From positions 80,719 through 144,718 of the forward strand of contig JACPLG010000008.1 of assembly GCA_016186625.1 (NCBI GenBank): a stretch of DNA of 64,000 nucleotides, in the 5' to 3' direction. A model generated the notes under the pieces. The model was not told where the DNA came from and searched no databases. It saw nothing but the letters and a program-made list of their open reading frames with translations. Source of the stretch: Candidatus Levyibacteriota bacterium (GTDB lineage: Bacteria > Patescibacteria > Microgenomatia > Levybacterales > UBA12049). This document shows, one piece after another, positions 58,230 through 64,000 of this stretch (position 1 is the first letter of the stretch; each line of letters begins with the position of its first letter). Both the position numbers and the translations under genes were made by a program.

Positions 58230-59498
58230 ATGAAACGAGTGATTCTTCATATTGACTTCGATTCGTATTTTGCATCTTGCGAACAGCAGTTTGACCCAAC
58301 GCTGCGAGGCAAACCGATTGGAGTTACCGCAACAAACGGCAGGACTTGTATTATTGCCGCAAGTAGAGAAGCTAAAAAGCTTGGAATTCCCAGCGTTTCA
58401 AGAGTTTGGGAGGCGCGGAAGGTTTGCCCGCAGCTAATTACAGTTGGGGCTCATTTTGAAAAATATTGGGAAATAACCAAGCTTTTCTTAAATATTTGCA
58501 AAGATTACTCCCCTTATGTTGAGCTATTTTCACTGGATGAAGTATTTATTGACATAACTGGGACAGAAAATTTGTTCGGCGGAAGATATAAGATTGTTGG
58601 GACAATAAAAAGCAGAGTGGAAAAAGAAATTGGTGAATATATTACTGTTTCAGTCGGACTTTCTTACAACAGACTTCTTGCCAAACTTGCTTCAGGACTG
58701 AATAAACCTAATGGTTTCGTTGAGATTGGCCCAACGGACGTTGAGAAAGTTTATTCAAAAATAAAATTAACAGATTTTTGTGGGATTGGGGCTCGTATTG
58801 AGCGGCGCTTAAACAAGATTGGTATTTATACTCCTTTACAGCTTCGTGCCGCCTCTTTGGAAGTTTTGATTGCCGAATTTAAAGACGTTGAAGGTCATTT
58901 TTTGAAAAAATTAGGTTTGGCCCAAGATGATTCGGAAGTTATCCCCTATTATTTAGGAGGAGAAACCAAGTCTGTAGGTAGAAGTTATTGTCTTCCAAAG
59001 AACGAATATGATCAAAGGGTAATTTTACAAAACATATATGAACTTTGCGAAGAAATAGGGATAAAGCTTCGCCGGCTAAACAAAAAAGCAAAAACCATTG
59101 GGCTGTATTTGGGAGGAGGACAAAATCATCACGGTAGAAAAACGGTAACCGATTATATTGACTGGGGTTCTGATATTTTTGGTTTGTGCAAGGCTTTATA
59201 TAACGAATGGGAGTTTGAAAAACTATCTCGCGAGGAAGGAATGGTAAGGCAAATCAGTGTTTGGGCCGGAAATTTAGAAGACGGTTCGAACCTAACCCTA
59301 TTGCTTTTTGATCAGCCCAAAAGTTCAAAACTCCAAAAAGCAGTAGATCAAATAAATGAAAGATTTGGGGATCACACAATTAGAAATGGTTTTGTTCACA
59401 ACTGCCCAAATCTTAAGACTGTACCCAATGGCTATATGGCAGATAAATTTGAAAGACAAAAATTAGCGAAGGAGTTCAGAGACTACATACAAAATTAG
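58230..59498 (+). CDS. dinB: DNA polymerase IV (Y-family)
   Basis: 422 residues from the ATG at 58230 (a TTG two codons earlier is less likely). Palm: ILHIDFDSYFASCEQQ (first Asp pair) and LFSLDEVFIDITGTE (DE). Thumb, fingers and a little-finger domain follow; the tail beyond is basic. It copies damaged DNA with low fidelity. Its 3' end overlaps the nuclease gene by 23 bp, convergent. No LexA box is identified. Confidence 0.94.
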   Translation: MKRVILHIDFDSYFASCEQQFDPTLRGKPIGVTATNGRTCIIAASREAKKLGIPSVSRVWEARKVCPQLITVGAHFEKYWEITKLFLNICKDYSPYVELFSLDEVFIDITGTENLFGGRYKIVGTIKSRVEKEIGEYITVSVGLSYNRLLAKLASGLNKPNGFVEIGPTDVEKVYSKIKLTDFCGIGARIERRLNKIGIYTPLQLRAASLEVLIAEFKDVEGHFLKKLGLAQDDSEVIPYYLGGETKSVGRSYCLPKNEYDQRVILQNIYELCEEIGIKLRRLNKKAKTIGLYLGGGQNHHGRKTVTDYIDWGSDIFGLCKALYNEWEFEKLSREEGMVRQISVWAGNLEDGSNLTLLLFDQPKSSKLQKAVDQINERFGDHTIRNGFVHNCPNLKTVPNGYMADKFERQKLAKEFRDYIQN

Positions 59499-60285
59499 CC
59501 TCTTTTATAATTTCTTCAATTTTATTTTTAGGAATATTTATTTGATTTAAAAAATTTGGATTTTCGCAGATTTGCTTGATGAGGACTACATCTCTTGAGA
59601 GGAGTTCCTGTTTTTGAGTTAGTGATAGATATGAAAGCTGGGTTATAGGATATAATTTGTATTTCTCAATGAGCTCTCTTAGGCTTGAGTCTTCCGGATA
59701 AGTCCAGCTTATCACATCAATTCCTTCACAAAGTGCGTAGGAGAGGGCATCTGAGGTAATTTTAGTATTTGTGACAAGAAGCGCTTTTGAAAAGTTGTGC
59801 TTTTGCCTGATGTCATCAAATCTTGCTTTCGTATACAAAGAAACATGTATTTGGGATTTAATCCCAGGTCTGTTATGAAATTTACACTCGACAAATATTT
59901 TTTTATCTTTTGATTTTGCAACTATATCTATTTCATGGTTTACACATTTGCCAACAAGAAATGTACCGATCTCTGTTTGAAATCCCTGGGCTTTTAAAAT
60001 CTGGGCAACGTAAACTTCAAAAGGAAAACCAGTGGGACCAAGTTGCATAATTGAGCTTTTAAGGGAATATTTAGTTCTGACATAGGGTTCATTGTTTTCC
60101 TCCAAAAATTCCTCAATATGACGATAGATCTCATAGGTTGGGATGTTGTCGTAAATGCGTTTTTTTATATGCTCTAGGACAAGACTATGCAGCCTTGAAG
60201 GAACACCTGCTCTTCTAATTGATGAGAGCAGTTTTTCTTCTGAAAAATCCTCGCTCGTCCCATCCGCTTTAATTACCTGGAGCAT
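59476..60285 (-). CDS. ATP-cone + Mrr-type nuclease fusion
   Basis: 269 residues. Residues 3-88 (IKADGTSEDFSEEKLLSSIRRAG...) are an ATP-cone, the nucleotide-sensing domain of ribonucleotide reductase and NrdR. Residues about 95-200 are a PD-(D/E)xK nuclease: HEIDIVAKSKDKKIFVECKFHNR gives D-x(n)-ExK. The tail is unassigned. It may be a nuclease controlled by nucleotide levels; no methylase is nearby, so ordinary restriction is not supported. Confidence 0.82.
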   Translation of the reverse strand: MLQVIKADGTSEDFSEEKLLSSIRRAGVPSRLHSLVLEHIKKRIYDNIPTYEIYRHIEEFLEENNEPYVRTKYSLKSSIMQLGPTGFPFEVYVAQILKAQGFQTEIGTFLVGKCVNHEIDIVAKSKDKKIFVECKFHNRPGIKSQIHVSLYTKARFDDIRQKHNFSKALLVTNTKITSDALSYALCEGIDVISWTYPEDSSLRELIEKYKLYPITQLSYLSLTQKQELLSRDVVLIKQICENPNFLNQINIPKNKIEEIIKEANFVCSL

Positions 60286-60299
60286 ATAACTATATTAAT

Positions 60300-61727
60300 C
60301 TAACGGTTAATTCTTTTAAATACATAAAAGCCTCCTGACTTAAAAATCGGTATAAAGTCAGGATCAGATTTAATTTTTTCAAAAGCAGCCTTCTCACCGC
60401 TATTCATAGACCTACTTGTCAGAAAAATTGCTTTATCTGCAATATCCAGTCCCCTTGGGATAACATAAACATGGCGTCTTTGAGAAAGCTGAGCCCCAAT
60501 ATTATTTGTGGCTGCAATCTTTTCATCGGGAGTAAGCAATGAAATGTAGCTATAAATTTCCATTTTCTCAGGAAGCGCTCTTTTGTAGGTTTTAAGGCTT
60601 GGATGACGGGAATAAGGAAGAGGTCCATAGTCATAAGCGGAAATGATTGAGAAAATAATAATCATTGCTCCAAACGCGTTGTATGAAATCTGAGGAATTT
60701 TTGATTTTAGAAATTTAATTCCAAATATTGCGGAGATAAAAATAAAAGGAGTGATAGCTGCTGAGTATTGGTAATAAATCTGGTGAAGCGGATTACTCGC
60801 GCTTAAAAGATTAATTACAAGGTCTGGCCCGGCAAAAATTAAAAATAGCGGAGCAAAAAATGAAAGATATCCAAGAGGAATAAATAGCTGTTTTATAAAT
60901 AAAATTCTGTCGGGCATAAGAAGAGTTTTAATCGTTTTTTGCGGTTCAAGAAAAATGTTTGCAGCAATCTCAAGCGGAGAATCTCCAAAGCTTGAGTAAT
61001 AAGGAATTGCAAAATGTTGTTTTCCTAAATTCTGAGGCATCAAATGCCAGATTAATAGGTAAAAAATAAAGAAAGAAGAAAGAGTAATAAATGTTCCAAG
61101 CATTTTCTTTTTGTGGGCAAAAAACAAATAGATTCCAACAAGTCCGGTTATAAGCCAAATTTGCTCTTTGGTAATCGCGGCAAGAATTAGAAAAATAAGC
61201 ATGGATCTCCAGTTTTTTTTAAACATAAAATAAAAAGCGCACAGAAAAAATGTTGTCGCAAGAGTTACAGAATGAAAATCAAAAAGGTTTGTAAAGTGGA
61301 CGGCAGGGCTTAAAAAATAAGAAAGCGCAAAAACCAAAGATATGTTTTTATTTTTCAAAACATGGTTTGATATTAAATATACAAATAATCCACCGAATGA
61401 GAGAACTATTGTTTGAATTAATAAAAGAGTACGCGGGTCTTCCCAAATTAAGTAAAAAGGAGCAAATAAGACAAGTATAAAATCCGAATGGAAGGCAAGC
61501 CGGGATACTTCCCGCGTTGCATTTGGATCTGTGAGCATAAAAATATTTCCGTGGGCGCTGTTCCATACGGTCTGCACCATATTGCCGAGGTCAAACTTGC
61601 CGGCGTAGAAGTTCTCGTATCGAAGAAACGTTGCATACGTAAAATAGCTCAAATAGCTAATTGTCAGAATAGCTAAAATTATTTCGTGGGCGTATTTTTT
61701 TAGATTTTTCGGTAAGACTTTTCCCAT
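60300..61727 (-). CDS. DUF2079 multi-pass membrane protein
   Basis: 475 residues with about 11 membrane segments. FDLGNMVQTVWNSAHGN and LAFHSDFILVLFAPFYLIW are DUF2079 marks; the family is GT-C-like. A role in glycan or lipid-linked sugar transfer is inferred. Its start overlaps the stop of the next gene by 28 nt; the overlap is kept because both N-terminus and C-terminus look complete. Confidence 0.88.
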   Translation of the reverse strand: MGKVLPKNLKKYAHEIILAILTISYLSYFTYATFLRYENFYAGKFDLGNMVQTVWNSAHGNIFMLTDPNATREVSRLAFHSDFILVLFAPFYLIWEDPRTLLLIQTIVLSFGGLFVYLISNHVLKNKNISLVFALSYFLSPAVHFTNLFDFHSVTLATTFFLCAFYFMFKKNWRSMLIFLILAAITKEQIWLITGLVGIYLFFAHKKKMLGTFITLSSFFIFYLLIWHLMPQNLGKQHFAIPYYSSFGDSPLEIAANIFLEPQKTIKTLLMPDRILFIKQLFIPLGYLSFFAPLFLIFAGPDLVINLLSASNPLHQIYYQYSAAITPFIFISAIFGIKFLKSKIPQISYNAFGAMIIIFSIISAYDYGPLPYSRHPSLKTYKRALPEKMEIYSYISLLTPDEKIAATNNIGAQLSQRRHVYVIPRGLDIADKAIFLTSRSMNSGEKAAFEKIKSDPDFIPIFKSGGFYVFKRINR

Positions 61728-62668
61728 ATTAACACTGAAAAAAGGAAAATTAACTCGGAAATTACCAAGATTATTCTTGAAAAAATTGAGACAGCCCCGG
61801 CATCTTGGACACTTAAGATTTGAGATAACCCTAAAGTCACAACAAGTTCCCTTACCCCAAGACCCATCGGGGTTATAAAACTAAGATACCCTATTAAAAG
61901 AGAAAATACAAAAAAAGAACCAAGTATTAAAAAAAGATTAAGTCCAAGTGAAAAAATTGAGATAAAAATAAAATAATTACCTGTCCCAAAAATAAAATAT
62001 GTTAAAACCGAAAATAGTATAAGTTTGATTTTCGATTTTCCGCTGAATCCCGGAAGAAGGTAGTTTGATACTCGTTTTGTAGCTGAATATTTTTTATTAT
62101 AGATTATGCCTGTTACTATGAAGAAGATAAAAGTCGCAATAAGTACTAGCGGTAAAAGGGATATTAGTTTTGTTTGCAATGTCCCCGGGTTAAGAAACCA
62201 CGGAATCGAAAATATTGAAACAATACCGCAGCCTATTATGACAAGCTGAATATCCGCAATAATTGAAACGCCGAGAGTTTTTTTATCAATTCCAAGAGCG
62301 CTAAATTGCTCCGCACGGCCTAAAAATGACCAGATGTTGCCGGGCGTATACCTTTTTAACTCCGAAAAAGAAAATCTATATGTGTTTTCTCTAAAATTTA
62401 TTTTATATCCAAGTTCGGCAAGTTCCAGCTGCCAGAGAAAGCTTCGCATAAGAAAATAAATAAAAAATGCAAAAATTCCCAGGATTAGATAGAGGAGACT
62501 TATATTGCCAAGATTTATGTTAAGCTCGGTACTTTTATCGGCAATAAGTTTGAGAATAAATAAAATTGAAACAAATGAGATCGGCCAACCGATTAAAAAC
62601 TTCCCCCAGGAAATTAGTTGATTTTTGTTTACGCCCACCAAGTTTATTATATATTTTTTATGGAGCAA
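61700..62668 (-). CDS. lysylphosphatidylglycerol synthase TM-region/UPF0104 flippase-like protein
   Basis: 322 residues, about 8 membrane segments. RYTPGNIWSFLGRAEQFSALG and FITPMGLGVRELVVTLGLS are typical of the UPF0104/LPG synthase membrane domain, which often goes with membrane glycosyltransferases. The catalytic aminoacyl domain is absent. Same strand as the DUF2079 gene, likely one unit. Confidence 0.82.
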   Translation of the reverse strand: MLHKKYIINLVGVNKNQLISWGKFLIGWPISFVSILFILKLIADKSTELNINLGNISLLYLILGIFAFFIYFLMRSFLWQLELAELGYKINFRENTYRFSFSELKRYTPGNIWSFLGRAEQFSALGIDKKTLGVSIIADIQLVIIGCGIVSIFSIPWFLNPGTLQTKLISLLPLVLIATFIFFIVTGIIYNKKYSATKRVSNYLLPGFSGKSKIKLILFSVLTYFIFGTGNYFIFISIFSLGLNLFLILGSFFVFSLLIGYLSFITPMGLGVRELVVTLGLSQILSVQDAGAVSIFSRIILVISELIFLFSVLIWEKSYRKI

Positions 62669-62683
62669 TTGTAGGCCTCCGGC

Positions 62684-63265
62684 CTAGAGAGCCTGTTGTA
62701 CGGTGGGAGTTGGGGTAAAAGTTGGGGTTGGAGACGACTGGGCCCCACTATATACAAAATTTCTCGTGAGTGTTTTTTGAGCGTTACCCACAACGCTTTT
62801 TACCCTTAGATCAAATTTAATATTTCCGTTTGGAAGATTATAAAGAGCGATTGATCTGTCATCATATGAAGACCAAGTGCCATTGCTTATTCGATAAGAC
62901 CAAACAACTGCGCAATAATCTCCGGCAATATAATCTATATCAACCATCACTGGATTATCCGATACGTTTTCATTTTCATCAGGATTTGAAATTGAAATAT
63001 CACCGATTCCGCTTTTGCACGCCTCTTTAGTTACAATGATTTCTTTTTCGTTTGGCGCAGCCTGTGTGATAACAATAGTTTCATTTTTAGCGTTATCCTT
63101 TTCACTGCCCTTACTGCCTGTTAAATTGTTTAGATTTAGAATAATAACGGTTAAAAGAACTGGAATAGTAAGAAGAGCAGTGAAAAATTCAATGTGCGGT
63201 TTTTTGGTATGAAACTCCTTAATTGATCTCTTTAATCTCGTCCAGCTATGCTTAATGCCTTCCAT
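62684..63265 (-). CDS. membrane-anchored protein of unknown function
   Basis: 193 residues: basic N-terminus, one helix (EFFTALLTIPVLLTVIILNL), an outer Ig-like beta-domain (VMVDIDYIAGDYCAVVWSYRI), and a Thr/Pro end (SSPTPTFTPTPTVQ). No family. It precedes the flippase-like gene by 15 nt and probably belongs to that operon. Confidence 0.6.
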   Translation of the reverse strand: MEGIKHSWTRLKRSIKEFHTKKPHIEFFTALLTIPVLLTVIILNLNNLTGSKGSEKDNAKNETIVITQAAPNEKEIIVTKEACKSGIGDISISNPDENENVSDNPVMVDIDYIAGDYCAVVWSYRISNGTWSSYDDRSIALYNLPNGNIKFDLRVKSVVGNAQKTLTRNFVYSGAQSSPTPTFTPTPTVQQAL

Positions 63266-63367
63266 GTGATAAAAAATGACCCCTCCGAGCCATTATCATT
63301 GTATCAGATTGATCCATTTTTGCAAATTTGTTGAGGATTATGAGGCTATCTGATAAAATGAATGCGT

Positions 63368-63405
63368 GCACCCGTAGCTCAATGGATAGAGCACATCGCT
63401 TCGGA
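63368..63405 (+). pseudogene. 5' half of a tRNA-Arg(UCG)-like gene
   Basis: GCACCCGTAGCTCAATGG, D-arm, 5' anticodon strand, and loop CTTCGGA, after which pairing is lost at TCACAAATT. The next intact gene is an HNH nuclease. The loop matches that of the intact tRNA-Arg(UCG) at 63872 but the rest differs, so it is a different tRNA. Confidence 0.75.
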
Positions 63406-63448
63406 TCACAAATTGATTTCAAAGCACAAATAACTTATAATTTGAGCT

Positions 63449-63886
63449 ATGAAGAGATGTAGTAGGTGTAAAAAAGAAAAGTCTATTGAAGATTTTAATT
63501 TTAAAAATAGAGCTAAGCAGACTCGGCAATATCAGTGCAAAGATTGCAGCCGAATATATATAAGGTCACATTATGAAAGAAACAAGAAGTACTATCTTTT
63601 AAAAGCAAAGCTCAGAAATGAAGCAAACAGAAAGGAAATCAAAGCATATATATGGAATTTTCTCAATAGTAATCCATGCGTAGACTGTGGGGAGAAAGAT
63701 CCGATAGTTTTAGAATTCGATCACTTATCGGACAAGATAGCAGATATCTCCGCAATGTACAGAAATTATAATTTGCAAAAAGTTAAAAGTGAAATTGAAA
63801 AGTGTCAGGTCAGATGCGCAAATTGTCATAGAAGAAAAACGGCAAATGAGCAGGGATGGAATAAAAATTTTGCCTCTGTAGCTTAA
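63449..63886 (+). CDS. HNH endonuclease wedged between tRNA sequences
   Basis: 145 residues. An N-terminal zinc-ribbon-like part (CSRCKKEKSIEDF...YQCKDCSR), then an HNH fold: NPCVDCGEKDPIVLEFDHLSDK and CQVRCANCHRRKTANE (Cys pairs plus His/Asn catalytic residues). The frame ends in the intact tRNA-Arg: its last codons GCC TCT GTA GCT TAA are the tRNA's own acceptor and D-arm. A TATAAT box lies 9 nt before the ATG. Homing-type nucleases of this form often target conserved genes. Confidence 0.85.
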   Translation: MKRCSRCKKEKSIEDFNFKNRAKQTRQYQCKDCSRIYIRSHYERNKKYYLLKAKLRNEANRKEIKAYIWNFLNSNPCVDCGEKDPIVLEFDHLSDKIADISAMYRNYNLQKVKSEIEKCQVRCANCHRRKTANEQGWNKNFASVA

Positions 63887-63943
63887 CGGATAAAGCGCTG
63901 GTCTTCGGAACCAGTAATGCGGGTTCGATTCCTGCCAGGGGCG
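63872..63943 (+). tRNA. tRNA-Arg(UCG)
   Basis: 72 nt; acceptor GCCTCTG/CAGGGGC; anticodon stem CTGGT/ACCAG with loop CTTCGGA; T-arm GCGGGTTCGATTCCTGC. Its first 15 nt also encode the end of the HNH protein. Confidence 0.95.
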
Positions 63944-64000
63944 CAACGTATTGCTGCAAGGTAGCACGTTGCAAGCCACGTAGATTTATCTTATACGTGG

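Noticed and set aside
63400..63886. Group I intron with HNH gene in the anticodon loop of tRNA-Arg
   Set aside because: Only about 43 nt of non-coding sequence is available, no P7-like core is seen, and the downstream tRNA is complete instead of a 3' exon.
1..64000. UGA recoding to glycine, as in some CPR lineages
   Set aside because: TGA ends intact genes (for example at 38548 and 55539), Trp is TGG, and no UCA-anticodon tRNA is seen.
1..64000. CRISPR arrays or cas genes
   Set aside because: Repeats are dispersed palindromes, not regular repeat-spacer units; no cas-like protein is present.

Overview
The window looks like chromosome of a Candidate Phyla Radiation (Patescibacteria) bacterium, most likely of the Microgenomates (OP11) type. 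The evidence is the AT-rich standard-code DNA, stripped-down versions of universal proteins (ThrRS without TGS and editing domains, PheRS beta without its OB-fold, trigger factor without a PPIase domain), small families I associate with this group (DUF5660, DUF5665, DUF378), secreted proteins anchored by one N-terminal helix with Pro/Thr linkers, many start codons lying 6-12 nt after a -10 box (leaderless mRNAs), and dense dispersed palindromic repeats. This assignment is inference; no rRNA is present.

Layout. 1-9.3 kb: tail of a penicillin-binding protein, pheT/pheS, a secreted GH26-like glycosidase and a subtilase with a large insert. 9-14.5 kb: small unknown genes, two of them behind attenuator-like leaders, around the translation operon thrS-infC-rpmI-rplT. 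14.7-22 kb: trigger factor, three secreted lytic-enzyme-like proteins, six tRNAs, a DoxX protein, a lone winged-helix protein and an alpha/beta hydrolase. 22-31 kb: MFS transporter, alr, carB-carA-pyrB and a D,D-carboxypeptidase. 31-39.9 kb: accessory DNA with two Y1 (RAYT-type) transposases, six tRNAs plus tRNA debris, AI-2E exporter, nagB, nadD-nadE, rhomboid protease, and a GIY-YIG gene wedged behind tRNA-His. 40-46.4 kb: a foreign-looking cluster (APH-type kinase, alanyl-tRNA-synthetase-like enzyme, S51 peptidase, Gfo/Idh/MocA oxidoreductase, 2OG-Fe(II) oxygenase, class IV aminotransferase) that reads like a small-molecule pathway. 46.6-64 kb: P-loop kinase, CNNM/CBS protein, NUDIX, C39-like protein between two repeats, cell-surface proteins, membrane glycosyltransferases, dinB, an ATP-cone/Mrr nuclease, and an HNH endonuclease gene wedged between half a tRNA-Arg and an intact tRNA-Arg(UCG).

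The strongest unexplained signals are these. (1) A structured 5' leader occurs in front of five tRNA loci, with a conserved loop, covarying stems and, for at least four of them, its own promoter 100-160 nt upstream. (2) ATTCGAC...GTCGAA-ended elements sit at the 3' ends of tRNA genes with 10-18 bp copies of the tRNA end on both sides; one carries the GIY-YIG gene. (3) There are two REP palindrome families, each bracketing its own RAYT gene. (4) There is the AlaRS-like biosynthetic cluster. (5) Two related transcription attenuators lie in front of unknown genes.
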